Below are positions 42,388 through 51,442 of a stretch of DNA of 64,000 nucleotides, one piece after another. The position numbers were made by a program, and so were the translations under genes. Source of the stretch: an uncultured SAR86 cluster bacterium (GTDB lineage Bacteria > Pseudomonadota > Gammaproteobacteria > Magnimaribacterales > D2472). The stretch is from positions 198,180 through 262,179 of the forward strand of contig CACEDS010000001.1 in the NCBI GenBank assembly GCA_902558395.1, in the 5' to 3' direction. Each line of letters begins with the position of its first letter. Positions within the stretch are counted from its first letter, which is position 1. Below the pieces are notes generated by a model. The model did not search any database, had not been told where the DNA came from, and saw only the letters and a program-made list of their open reading frames with translations.

Positions 42388-44607
42388 TTACTTAATGATA
42401 GAGCTATTAAATAATAAACTGTGAATCTCTTCTGTAATGAATGGTGCAAAAGGATGCATCATAATTAGTATTTCTTTTAAAAGAGGCCTTAGATTATTTG
42501 TCTCTCCACTTTTTTTACATTCTTCTATATAGACATCACAAAACTTACTCCAGAAAAACTCATAAACTTCGTTGATCGCATAGTCTAATCTATAGTCTTG
42601 AATATTTTTCTCGATTTGTTTTTTTGATTTATCAAACTCCTCATATATCCACTCATCAGTTTTATTAACCGATTGAAATGAATCGTTTCCAACTGGATAG
42701 CCGTTGATAAATCTTGCTGCATTCCAGACTTTAGTACAGAAGTTTCTATATCCTTTAAGTCTACCCATCTCAAAGCTAATATCTTTGGTGTGTGTTGCTA
42801 GTGAGTAAAATGTCATTCTTAAAGCATCTGTTCCATATGAATCAATGCCTTTTGGAAATTGATTTCTTGTCTTTCTTTCAATCTTCTGAGCAATACCTTC
42901 TTGCATGAGATTTGAAGTTCTTTTTTCAACTAAATCGTCTTGAGAAATTCCATAAATTAAGTCTAGCGGATCAATTACATTGCCTTTAGATTTTGACATC
43001 TTTTGCCCATTTTCATCTCTTATAAGGCCAGTAACATAGACATCTTTAAAAGGGATTTGATCAGTAAACTCAAGGCTCATCATCATCATTCTTGCTACCC
43101 AGAAAAAAATGATATCAAACCCAGTAACCAGCAAAGAGGTTGGGAAATGCTTTTCAAAATCTTCAGTTTTTTCTGGCCATCCCAAAGACGCAAAAGGCCA
43201 TAAACTTGAAGAAAACCAGGTATCTAAAACGTCTTCATCTTGAGAGAGTTTTCGATCATCAAGTTTATAAAATTGTCTAACTTCTTTTTCACTATGACCA
43301 ACGTAAACATTATTTTCTGAGTCATACCATGCTGGAATTCTGTGACCCCACCATATTTGTCTACTGATGCACCAGTCCTCAATATTATTCATCCAATTAA
43401 AATACGTTTTAACCCAATTGCCAGGATGAAACTTTATTTCACCCTTGTTAACAGCTTCATTAGCTCTTGCAGCCATTTCTTCAGTTTTGACATACCATTG
43501 ATGACTTAATCTAGGCTCAATAACAATATTAGATCTTTCGCCTCTGGGTACACTTATGTGATGTTTTTCTTCTTTTTCCAAAAGATTGAGTTCTTTAAGC
43601 TTCTCTAATACAGCCTTTCTAACTTTAAAACGATCGAGATTTGAAAATGGCTCAGGTACATTTTCATTTGACCATGCATCTTCATTAAATATATTGATAG
43701 GCTCAAAATCACTTGCGTCATCTGAAGTCTTTACCTGACCGTCTTCTTCATGAAGTGAGTATTTTTTACCTATTTCGTAATCGTTAAAGTCATGACCTGG
43801 AGTAATTTTCAGACAACCAGTACCAAATTCCATATCAACATATTCATCAGCTAGTACAGGTATTTTTCTTCCAACAAAAGGCAAAACGATATTTTTACCT
43901 ATCAGATTTTTATACCTATCATCATTTGGGTTAACAGCAACTGCCATGTCTCCAAACATAGTTTCAGGTCTTGTTGTTGCTACTATTACATACTCTTCTG
44001 AATCTTCAATTGGATATTTAATGTGCCAAAGGAGACCATCTTTTTCCTGCCTTACCACCTCAAGGTCTGAAACAGCAGTTTTAAGGGATGGATCCCAATT
44101 AACTAACCTGTAACCCCTATAGATTTTATCTTTTCTGTGTAACTCAACGAATGCTTTTATAACTGCTTCGTTGCATCCATCATCTAAGGTAAACCTATAT
44201 TTATTCCAATCTACCGAGCATCCAAGTCTTTTAATTTGAGATGTAATTTTTTCTTCTGAATAATCTTTCCATGACCAAACTTCATCAAGAAATTTATCTC
44301 TTCCAAGTTCATTTCTAGTTATATCTTTTTTTGCAAGATTATTTTCTACAACCATCTGAGTAGCTATACCAGCATGATCAGATCCAACTTGCCAATGAGC
44401 ATCCTTACCAGCCATATGGTTATACCTAGTGTAAAAATCCATAATGGCATATTGAAAACTATGACCCATATGAAGAGTACCGGTTACATTTGGAGGTGGT
44501 ATTACCTGAGAAAAAGAATCCTCAGAGTCTTTATTAGAAATAACTCTTTCAGCCCAAATTTTGGACCATTTTTCTTCAATTTCTACAGGGTAATACTGTT
44601 TATCCAT
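42388..44607 (-). CDS. valS: valyl-tRNA synthetase lacking the C-terminal arm
   Basis: ValS charges tRNA-Val and edits threonine. The product has 739 residues against 951 in E. coli. Intact are PNVTGTLHMGHSF (HIGH), the CP1 editing domain with ATTRPETMFGDMAVAV and GTGCLKITPGHDFND, WCISRQIWWGHRIPAWY, LDTWFSSSLWPFASLG and GQKMSKSKGNVIDPLD (KMSKS). The anticodon-binding helical domain runs to HPFAPFITEEIHSLLF, then stops after eight more residues. The rest of that domain and the coiled-coil arm are absent, and the CPBP gene starts 7 bp later with no relict. pepA is 18 bp upstream; holC, normally between them, is missing. Confidence 0.95.
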   Translation of the reverse strand: MDKQYYPVEIEEKWSKIWAERVISNKDSEDSFSQVIPPPNVTGTLHMGHSFQYAIMDFYTRYNHMAGKDAHWQVGSDHAGIATQMVVENNLAKKDITRNELGRDKFLDEVWSWKDYSEEKITSQIKRLGCSVDWNKYRFTLDDGCNEAVIKAFVELHRKDKIYRGYRLVNWDPSLKTAVSDLEVVRQEKDGLLWHIKYPIEDSEEYVIVATTRPETMFGDMAVAVNPNDDRYKNLIGKNIVLPFVGRKIPVLADEYVDMEFGTGCLKITPGHDFNDYEIGKKYSLHEEDGQVKTSDDASDFEPINIFNEDAWSNENVPEPFSNLDRFKVRKAVLEKLKELNLLEKEEKHHISVPRGERSNIVIEPRLSHQWYVKTEEMAARANEAVNKGEIKFHPGNWVKTYFNWMNNIEDWCISRQIWWGHRIPAWYDSENNVYVGHSEKEVRQFYKLDDRKLSQDEDVLDTWFSSSLWPFASLGWPEKTEDFEKHFPTSLLVTGFDIIFFWVARMMMMSLEFTDQIPFKDVYVTGLIRDENGQKMSKSKGNVIDPLDLIYGISQDDLVEKRTSNLMQEGIAQKIERKTRNQFPKGIDSYGTDALRMTFYSLATHTKDISFEMGRLKGYRNFCTKVWNAARFINGYPVGNDSFQSVNKTDEWIYEEFDKSKKQIEKNIQDYRLDYAINEVYEFFWSKFCDVYIEECKKSGETNNLRPLLKEILIMMHPFAPFITEEIHSLLFNSSIIK

Positions 44608-44625
44608 TAGGAAGCTTAATTAAAA

Positions 44626-46137
44626 TTATTTTAATTTCTTACTTAATAGCAATTGGCTGATAAGAGGAACCGGCCTTCCAGTCCCAGCTTTTACAGGAGT
44701 ACTATAAGAAGCTGTAGCAGCAATATCGATATGCGCCCACTTATAATCATTAGTAAATTTTGAAAGGAAAGCAGCAGCATGAATTGTTCCAGCTTCTCTT
44801 CCACCGCCAATATTCGCTAAATCTGCATATTTAGTTTTAGTGCATGATTGATGTTCATCCCATAATGGAAGTTGCCAAGCTCTATCACCTGACTCTTCAC
44901 CAGATTCAATTATTTTATCTGCGAGATGCTGATCATTTGCCATAACTCCACTTGCATGCCTACCAAGAGCAATGACTACAGCTCCCGTTAGTGTTGCCAT
45001 ATCGATAACATATGAAGGTTTGTACTTTCCAACGTATGTTAAACAATCTGCAAGTATTAATCTTCCTTCAGCGTCAGTATTAAGTATTTCAATAGTCTGA
45101 CCCGACATTGAAGTTACAACATCTCCAGGTTTTGTAGCTTTGGATGAGCACATATTTTCAGCACAACCCATCACACCAACTACATTAACATCTGCATTTA
45201 ATCTTGCTAGGGTAGACATCACTCCAAACACAGTCGCAGCTCCACACATATCCCATTTCATTTCATCCATAGCGGGACTTGGTTTAATCGAAACTCCACC
45301 AGTATCAAAGGTGACACCTTTGCCCACTAGTGCAATAGGTTTGTCAGTCGATTTACCACCTTTGTATTCGATAACCATCATCCTAGCTGGCTCTTCACTT
45401 CCCCTAGAGACGCTTAAAAATGAGCCCATACCCATTTTTTGCATTTGTTGCTCGTTAAAAGATTTAACTTTTAGCTTCGGGAAATCTTTAGACATTGCTT
45501 TTACCTTTTTCTCAATGATTCTTGGGGTGCAATGATTGGCTGGAAGATCTCCTAAATATTTTGCAGTATTAACTCCTTCACCAATAGCATATCCAACTTT
45601 TGCAGCCTGTTTAGCTTTTGTTAATTTAGCTCCAGTTAAGCCTGAGGCAAGGATAGTCAATTTTTTTACACTAGGCTTCTTAGAAGTTTTATTTTTTGTT
45701 TCAGAAAAGATATAAACATTTGACTCAATTGTTTTAGAAACCATCTCAATTAACCAAAGCTCATCCTTCCCCTTTGGCGCAGTTGTTCCAGGCATAATTG
45801 ATATATCTTTGCACTTATTTTGATTTCCTTTTTGAGCAATACCTTGATACATAGATAGCCATTTATGAGTAGGAGTATCTGCATCAAGCCCTTTAACCAG
45901 AAGAATATTTTTAGCATTAATTCCATCAACTTTTGGAAGTAAAATACTGCCTCCAGATTGATCAAGATGTGATTGAATAGTTTTAGAAATATAACTTTTT
46001 GATTTTTTATTGAGCTCTTTGAAAGAGGAGTCATTTTTTGTATTTTTATTGATAACTAAAACAAGCATATCTGTTGATAAAGAAGATATGTTTGATGCGT
46101 CTTTTACAAGAACATTATTTAAAACTTTATACGCCAT
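44626..46137 (-). CDS. pepA: leucyl aminopeptidase
   Basis: PepA is a hexameric two-metal M17 aminopeptidase; in E. coli it is also a DNA-binding protein for carAB control and Xer recombination. The 503-residue protein has an N-terminal macro-like domain (about 1-160) and a catalytic domain with LVGKGVTFDTGGVSIKPS, MKWDMCGAATVFG and the signature NTDAEGRLILADCLTY. GREAGTIHAAAFL lies near the C-terminus. AGGAG stands seven bases before the ATG. It is divergent from lptFG, as in E. coli. Confidence 0.97.
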   Translation of the reverse strand: MAYKVLNNVLVKDASNISSLSTDMLVLVINKNTKNDSSFKELNKKSKSYISKTIQSHLDQSGGSILLPKVDGINAKNILLVKGLDADTPTHKWLSMYQGIAQKGNQNKCKDISIMPGTTAPKGKDELWLIEMVSKTIESNVYIFSETKNKTSKKPSVKKLTILASGLTGAKLTKAKQAAKVGYAIGEGVNTAKYLGDLPANHCTPRIIEKKVKAMSKDFPKLKVKSFNEQQMQKMGMGSFLSVSRGSEEPARMMVIEYKGGKSTDKPIALVGKGVTFDTGGVSIKPSPAMDEMKWDMCGAATVFGVMSTLARLNADVNVVGVMGCAENMCSSKATKPGDVVTSMSGQTIEILNTDAEGRLILADCLTYVGKYKPSYVIDMATLTGAVVIALGRHASGVMANDQHLADKIIESGEESGDRAWQLPLWDEHQSCTKTKYADLANIGGGREAGTIHAAAFLSKFTNDYKWAHIDIAATASYSTPVKAGTGRPVPLISQLLLSKKLK

Positions 46138-46203
46138 TTAAGTTCTCCTGTCATGGTATTTACTGATAAGATAAATATTGTAATGCATCATAGTTCTCAA
46201 GGC

Positions 46204-47337
46204 ATGTATAAAAAAAATATTCTTTCAAAAAGTTTGAATATGGAGGTTTTTAGATCATCAATTGGTGTGCTATTAATCTTCTTTCTACTTGTTGTAGGAT
46301 CAAGGATTGTCGGCTACTTTGAACAAGCTGCTGATGGAAATATAGATCCTGGAATAATATTGAGTGTAATTGCTTTAAGGTTTCCTGACTTTATAACATT
46401 ATTGATACCTTTATCTTTTTTTTTAGGACTGCTTATAACAATTGGCAGATTGAATTCTGAGGGAGAAATTCATGGATATTTTTCAGCTGGCTTATCAAAA
46501 TTTAACTTAATAAAATTTTTGCTGCCTCAAGCTTTTATTTATTTCTTTATAACTCTTGTTTTAAGCTTATATATAGCACCCTACACAAAAAATCTCTCTA
46601 AAGATTTACTAGTAATAGACTCATTTGAAGAGCAGATTGATGCAATTCAATCTGATGAAATAGTTTCACTAGATGATGGAGGATTTCTTTATGTGCAAAC
46701 TGCAGATGAAGGTTTAATAAAAGGAGTTAAGCTTTTTCAGGTTGATGAAGATAATTCATTTATTGTTATTTCTGATGAGTTGTTAACTACAGAGAAAGAT
46801 AAAACCATTGAATTAAATTTAAAAAATGGGTCTTTTTACGGCGGTTTATTTTCAGAATCATCAAAAATTATTTCAAACTTTAATAATTTTAATTTTGAAA
46901 TTGATAAAAACATATCTCAAAGCAATGATTTAAGTTTAACTAAATTATTTGATTATTCTTCATCATCAGACCAAGCAACATTTCAGTGGAATATATCAAT
47001 ACCAATAACAATTCTAATTCTGCTACTTTATGGCATTTATATTTCATCTTCAAAACCGAGAGAAGGCAAATTCTCATTTTTGCTGCCAGGAATGTTGATA
47101 TATGTTTCTTATTTAAGTCTTTTAATACTCGGCAGAGAATTCATATCTGATAACCCGGGCTCGATTTTTAACCTTTGGTTTATTCATGTTTTATTTATCT
47201 TATTTTTATTGCTCTATGCTTATAGAGAAAAAATTATTTTTGTAAGTTTTGCAAACCTGGCAATACAGGAAAATATTTATTTGAGATACTTCATTGGGAT
47301 CATGATATTTATTTTATTTATATGGATGGTGGCATGA
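46204..47337 (+). CDS. lptF: LPS export ABC transporter permease LptF
   Basis: LptF and LptG form the inner-membrane channel of the LptB2FG transporter that extracts lipopolysaccharide for the Lpt bridge. The product (377 residues from ATG 46204) has three N-terminal helices, a periplasmic beta-jellyroll (about 120-250) and three C-terminal helices. GYFEQAADGNIDPGIILSVIALRFPDF and the coupling-helix region SEGEIHGYFSAGLSKFNLIKF match LptF. In-frame ATGs at 46153 and 46183 are possible, but 46204 best fits the family start. It overlaps lptG by four bases. Confidence 0.93.
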   Translation: MYKKNILSKSLNMEVFRSSIGVLLIFFLLVVGSRIVGYFEQAADGNIDPGIILSVIALRFPDFITLLIPLSFFLGLLITIGRLNSEGEIHGYFSAGLSKFNLIKFLLPQAFIYFFITLVLSLYIAPYTKNLSKDLLVIDSFEEQIDAIQSDEIVSLDDGGFLYVQTADEGLIKGVKLFQVDEDNSFIVISDELLTTEKDKTIELNLKNGSFYGGLFSESSKIISNFNNFNFEIDKNISQSNDLSLTKLFDYSSSSDQATFQWNISIPITILILLLYGIYISSSKPREGKFSFLLPGMLIYVSYLSLLILGREFISDNPGSIFNLWFIHVLFILFLLLYAYREKIIFVSFANLAIQENIYLRYFIGIMIFILFIWMVA

Positions 47338-48386
47338 TTAAAATTTTTCATGGTTATCTCATAAAAAGATCGTTTTTAATTTCCTTATCAATTTTTATAT
47401 TATTTGCCACGCTGGATTTAGTTTTTAGTTTAATGTCTGAACTTGAAAACTTATCTGAAGAATATAATTTTTCTAATGTTTTTTTGTACGTTTTAAGCGT
47501 ATCTCCAAGTAATGCAATAAATTTTCTAGAAGGTGCTTGTTTGCTTGGAGTTATGATTTCTTTAGGTATCTCACATCAAGAAGGCAACTTAAACGTCTTA
47601 AGATCGAGTGGAGAATCGCCATTAAAAATAGTATTAATAAGCTCAATAGGCCCAATATTATTAATATTTTTATTTTTACCATCCAATGAGTTGTTTTTAA
47701 AAGATCTTAGAGCCGACGCAGAGATCAATAAAAATTTAATTGTGCAATCAGCAGAAGAAAGTAGCCAAAACAATAATTGGATTAAGGATGGAAAATCTTT
47801 TTTAACATATTCTTATATGAAAGATTCTTTTATTTATAAGGTTAAATTTATTAAAACCGATGATGGTAAAGTTCTTTATTTTAAAATGGCAGATTCAGCT
47901 GAAATCATTAAAAATCAAATAAAATTTGATGAAACAATGCAATATCATTTTTTTGAGGGAACTGGCATAGAAAATAATTATGAAGAATTTAAATTTCCTT
48001 TGATTACAAAGATGCCATTTGCAAGGGTAGAAAATTTAAAAACTTCTGAAATAATTAACGCTCAAAAATTCATTGAAACCAGTTTAAAAAAAGAAGACAA
48101 GTTATTTATTGCCCATTTAGAAAAATCTTTTTATAAAAATATATTTCAGCCTATATCCATTTTGTGCTTAATTGTTTTCTTTGGTTCTTTTATTTTTAGC
48201 TCGTTGCGAGATGTAACGCCAGCATCAAGAATAGTATTATCAGTAGTTGGAGCTTTTATTTATAAAGTCTTTCAAGACTTCACAATAAGTTTCTCAATAG
48301 CTACAAATCTCTCGGTATTAATTGGTGTCATTGCTCCAGCTTTACTGTTATTGATAATGAGCATATTTTTTTATAGAAGAATCTAA
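47334..48386 (+). CDS. lptG: LPS export ABC transporter permease LptG
   Basis: LptG is the second transmembrane half of LptB2FG. The 350-residue product starts at the ATG inside the lptF stop (ATGA, 47334-47337); an ATG four codons earlier (47322) is less likely. It has helices near 10-30, 55-80 and 95-115, a periplasmic jellyroll (about 130-250) and three C-terminal helices. ISLGISHQEGNLNVLRSSGESPLKIV is the NBD-coupling region. lptB is not in the window. Its stop interlocks with that of the convergent RDD gene (CTAA, 48383-48386). Confidence 0.92.
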   Translation: MIKIFHGYLIKRSFLISLSIFILFATLDLVFSLMSELENLSEEYNFSNVFLYVLSVSPSNAINFLEGACLLGVMISLGISHQEGNLNVLRSSGESPLKIVLISSIGPILLIFLFLPSNELFLKDLRADAEINKNLIVQSAEESSQNNNWIKDGKSFLTYSYMKDSFIYKVKFIKTDDGKVLYFKMADSAEIIKNQIKFDETMQYHFFEGTGIENNYEEFKFPLITKMPFARVENLKTSEIINAQKFIETSLKKEDKLFIAHLEKSFYKNIFQPISILCLIVFFGSFIFSSLRDVTPASRIVLSVVGAFIYKVFQDFTISFSIATNLSVLIGVIAPALLLLIMSIFFYRRI

Positions 48387-48793
48387 ATAATTTTTAAAGC
48401 TGTCTTTGATAGGGTGTCATTAATTGCCAAACCTTTTTGAGAAAAGTAAATTTGTATAAGTGGCAATCCTGCTAGAAATAAAATTAAAATATTCACCAAA
48501 AATCTTATTGAAATTTGCTTTATAGTAATTTTTTCTCCATTAAGACTATAAATTTCAATGTTCCACACTGCCATGCCTAGAGTTTTATTTCCGTTAAGCC
48601 AAAAGTAAGCAAAAAAACCCCAGCTACTTAAAATTACAAGAGATAGGCCCAGCCACGGATTTAATGTTTCACCTCCGTTTAACCATAGAGCTATTGAACC
48701 AACAGCAAACCAAACACCCAACAAAAGAAAGAAGTCATAAATACCTGCTGTGATCCTTTTTAAAAGAAAGACTTTGTATTCTTTTTCATTCAT
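48383..48793 (-). CDS. RDD-family membrane protein
   Basis: This is a 136-residue membrane protein with the RDD signature: LLKRITAGIYDFFLLLG (about 9-25, Arg then Asp in the first helix) and GNKTLGMAVWNIEIYSLNG near 69-87, with about four hydrophobic segments. RDD proteins are widespread; some have been proposed as Na+/H+ antiporters, but for this member no function can be assigned. It faces lptG with interlocked stops and is divergent from the POT transporter across 40 bp. Confidence 0.85.
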   Translation of the reverse strand: MNEKEYKVFLLKRITAGIYDFFLLLGVWFAVGSIALWLNGGETLNPWLGLSLVILSSWGFFAYFWLNGNKTLGMAVWNIEIYSLNGEKITIKQISIRFLVNILILFLAGLPLIQIYFSQKGLAINDTLSKTALKII

Positions 48794-48833
48794 TTTGGTA
48801 TAGTAATTAAAATAAATTTTAAAATATATAATT

Positions 48834-50303
48834 ATGGATAAAGATACAGCATTTTTTGGTCATCCGATTGGTCTTAGAACCTTATTTTTAACTGAGATGT
48901 GGGAAAGAATGTCTTACTATGGAATGAGAGCATTGCTTGTTTTATATATGACTGGATCATTGACTGGATTTAATCCAGGAATGGGTCTTTCTGCAATGGA
49001 TGCAAATGCTATTTATGGAATATATGTTGGCATGGTCTATTTTATGGTCGTTCCAGGTGGTTGGATAGCTGATAATATTTTAGGTCATCAAAAGGCTGTT
49101 TTATTGGGCGCAATAATTATCGCCCTTGGCCATTTCACATTAGCAATTCCAATTGAGCAAACGTTTTTCTTGGGCTTAATTCTTGTAGTTCTGGGAACAG
49201 GCTTGTTAAAAGGAAACATTTCAACAATCGTAGGAAGCTTATACCGTGATAACGATGAAAGAAGAGATTCAGGTTACACAATTTTCTATATGTCCATAAA
49301 TATCGGATCAACATTGGGATTTCTTATATGTTCTTATCTTGGTGAAAAAATAGGTTGGCATTATGGCTTTGGGGCAGCTGGTGTTGGCATGGCTTTTGGC
49401 GTATATCAATATATAAATTATAGACATCTACTTGGTGATGCTGGCCTGAACCCTAATGATATGTTGGATTCAAGAAGGGCAAACCTAATCTCATGGACTA
49501 AAAGAAGTTTAGTTTTAATGTTTATAGTTATAGGCCTTGGTTTATTTGGGTTAATTTCAATAGATCCTAGAGTCTTTGCAGAGAATTTTGCATATTTTCT
49601 TACTATAGTAGCTGGTGCATATTTCATCTATCTTTATGGGTTTGCAGGTCTAAATAGTTCTGAGAAAAAGAATTTATTACTGCTCTTTGTTTTATTTATA
49701 GGGGCTGCTGCATTTTGGTCAGGCTTTGATCAATCAGCAAGTTCTTTAAGTATTTTTGCAAGAGACTATACTGATTTATCAATTGCTGGTTTCATAATTC
49801 CTATAGGATGGCTTCAGTTTGCTAATCCAATATTTGTTGTTACTTTTGCTCCTATATTTGCAGGAATCTGGGCTCATCTAGGAAGAATGAATATGGATCC
49901 ATCACTGCCATTAAAGTTTGCAATCGGTTTAGTTTTTATGGCATTAAGCTTTATCGTGATGGTATATGCTGTAAAGCTTGCTATGGTTTCTGCCCCAGTG
50001 GGCATGCAATGGCTTTTAATAACATATTTGCTTCAGACATGGGGTGAATTAGCATTGTCTCCAATTGGATTATCTGCATTCTCTAAATATTCTCCAAAAA
50101 AATATATGGGTCAGATGTTTGGCTTATGGTTCTTAGCTTCAGCTATAGGTGGTGTTCTTGCAGGCCTTTTAGGAGGAGATGCAACGGTTGATGGGTTAAA
50201 TTCTGTTCAACCTATATTTACATTTATGATTCAATATTATGTTGTTATAGCAATTGCCTTAGTTGTAATGGCGTATTTATTTAAAAAGAAAGAATCTAGC
50301 TAA
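48834..50303 (+). CDS. proton-dependent oligopeptide transporter (POT/PTR family)
   Basis: This MFS transporter takes up di- and tripeptides with protons. The 489-residue protein has the POT helix-1 motif E21-xx-E24-R25 in LTEMWERMSYYGMRALLVLYM, GGWIADNILGHQKAVLLGA after helix 2, and FYMSINIGSTLGFLICSYLGE, corresponding to the PTR2 FYxxINxG signature. About 14 hydrophobic segments fit the bacterial DtpA-like layout. The ATG at 48834 immediately follows AT-rich sequence without a clear ribosome site. It converges on dapE with an 8-bp gap containing an inverted repeat. Confidence 0.93.
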   Translation: MDKDTAFFGHPIGLRTLFLTEMWERMSYYGMRALLVLYMTGSLTGFNPGMGLSAMDANAIYGIYVGMVYFMVVPGGWIADNILGHQKAVLLGAIIIALGHFTLAIPIEQTFFLGLILVVLGTGLLKGNISTIVGSLYRDNDERRDSGYTIFYMSINIGSTLGFLICSYLGEKIGWHYGFGAAGVGMAFGVYQYINYRHLLGDAGLNPNDMLDSRRANLISWTKRSLVLMFIVIGLGLFGLISIDPRVFAENFAYFLTIVAGAYFIYLYGFAGLNSSEKKNLLLLFVLFIGAAAFWSGFDQSASSLSIFARDYTDLSIAGFIIPIGWLQFANPIFVVTFAPIFAGIWAHLGRMNMDPSLPLKFAIGLVFMALSFIVMVYAVKLAMVSAPVGMQWLLITYLLQTWGELALSPIGLSAFSKYSPKKYMGQMFGLWFLASAIGGVLAGLLGGDATVDGLNSVQPIFTFMIQYYVVIAIALVVMAYLFKKKESS

Positions 50304-50306
50304 ATA

Positions 50307-50325
50307 AAAAATTAGGCTAATTTTT
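50307..50325. terminator. AT-rich inverted repeat between convergent genes, possible bidirectional terminator
   Basis: AAAAATTAG and CTAATTTTT form perfect nine-base arms around a single G, with A-runs and T-runs at the outside that would give a U-run in either direction. It spans the junction of the POT transporter and dapE and overlaps the dapE stop. The stem has almost no G-C pairs, so its strength is doubtful. Confidence 0.35.
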
Positions 50326-51442
50326 GGTTAAGGTTATTGAGAATATTTGTATAAATTTTTTGTAGAAGCTCTATTTCTGAAATTTTTACATGTTCATCAA
50401 TTTGATGAATTGTTTCATTCAATGGACCTAATTCAACTATTTCGGTTCCCATTTTAGCTATAAATCTTCCATCCGATGTTCCGCCTTTTGCATTTAAATC
50501 AGGTGAATAACCAGTAATATTTTCTATAGAATCGACCACAACATCTTTTAAGTTATCTTCTTTTGTCAAATATGGAAGACCACTTAGCTTCCAATCAATT
50601 TCATATTCAACGTTAAGTTCTTTAAGTATAGATTCAAACTCACTCATTAGTTTTTCGTGAGTTGATTCAGTTGAGTATCTAAAGTTAAACAACATATCCA
50701 ACTCTCCAGGGACTATATTTTTTGCACCCGTACCCGAATGAATATTAGAAATTTGAAAACTTGTTGGTTGGAAAATAGCATTGCCGTTATCCCAGACTGT
50801 ATTTTTTAATTTAACAATCACATCACTTGCTGAAAATATTGGGTTCACCACATTCTCTGGATAAGCAATATGACCCTGTTTGCCAATAATTTTTAATGAT
50901 CCGCCTAGTGATCCTCTTCTGCCAATTCTGATGCTGTCTCCAATTTTTTTATATGATGTAGGCTCACCAACAAGACATAAATCAATTTTTTCATCTTTTT
51001 CAATCATGTCATCAACAATTTTGTCTATGAAGCCATCTTCAGCATCTCCTTCCTCATTTGAAGTAAGCAATATTGCAATCCTGTAATTTAAGTCAGGCTC
51101 ATAACCCATAAATTCTTCGAGTGATTCTATAAAAGCTGCTATTGATGCTTTCATGTCAGCAGTTCCTCTACCGTACATTACATCACCTTCAATATGACCT
51201 GAGAAGGGAGGGTGAGTCCATTGGTCTTCTGGGCCAGTTGGAACTACATCCGTATGACCAAGGAAGCAGAAAATTTTACCTTTATCTCCATAAGTAGCAT
51301 ATAGATTCTCAACATTAAGATAATCAATTCTTTCACATTTAAAATTAAGCTTATTTAATCTCTCTTCAATTAGATCAAAACACCCTTCATCCCTAGGTGA
51401 GATAGATTGGATTTGTATGAGTTTTTGCAGGAATTCAATCAT
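50312..51442 (-). CDS. dapE: succinyl-diaminopimelate desuccinylase
   Basis: DapE is an M20 dizinc hydrolase that releases LL-diaminopimelate in lysine and peptidoglycan synthesis. The 376-residue protein shows GHTDVVPTG (His63, Asp65), MYGRGTADMKASIAA (bridging Asp96) and TSNEEGDAEDGF (Glu130 base, Glu131 ligand), then GEPTS and a dimerisation lid domain. AKGGTSDGRFIA and LGPLNETIHQIDEHV complete the site. It overlaps dapD by eight bases. With DapB and DapD the window covers three steps of the succinylase branch. Confidence 0.97.
   Translation of the reverse strand: MIEFLQKLIQIQSISPRDEGCFDLIEERLNKLNFKCERIDYLNVENLYATYGDKGKIFCFLGHTDVVPTGPEDQWTHPPFSGHIEGDVMYGRGTADMKASIAAFIESLEEFMGYEPDLNYRIAILLTSNEEGDAEDGFIDKIVDDMIEKDEKIDLCLVGEPTSYKKIGDSIRIGRRGSLGGSLKIIGKQGHIAYPENVVNPIFSASDVIVKLKNTVWDNGNAIFQPTSFQISNIHSGTGAKNIVPGELDMLFNFRYSTESTHEKLMSEFESILKELNVEYEIDWKLSGLPYLTKEDNLKDVVVDSIENITGYSPDLNAKGGTSDGRFIAKMGTEIVELGPLNETIHQIDEHVKISEIELLQKIYTNILNNLNQKLA

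Noticed and set aside
42388-42400. A frameshift or premature stop explaining the short ValS
   Set aside because: The sequence after the stop enters the next gene within 7 bp and none of its frames resembles the missing ValS region.
45140-45535. 131-codon open frame opposite pepA
   Set aside because: Antisense to the catalytic domain of PepA with no protein-like features.
48827-48832. TATAAT one base before the POT transporter ATG as its promoter
   Set aside because: Transcription would begin inside the coding sequence, so it cannot express the full protein.
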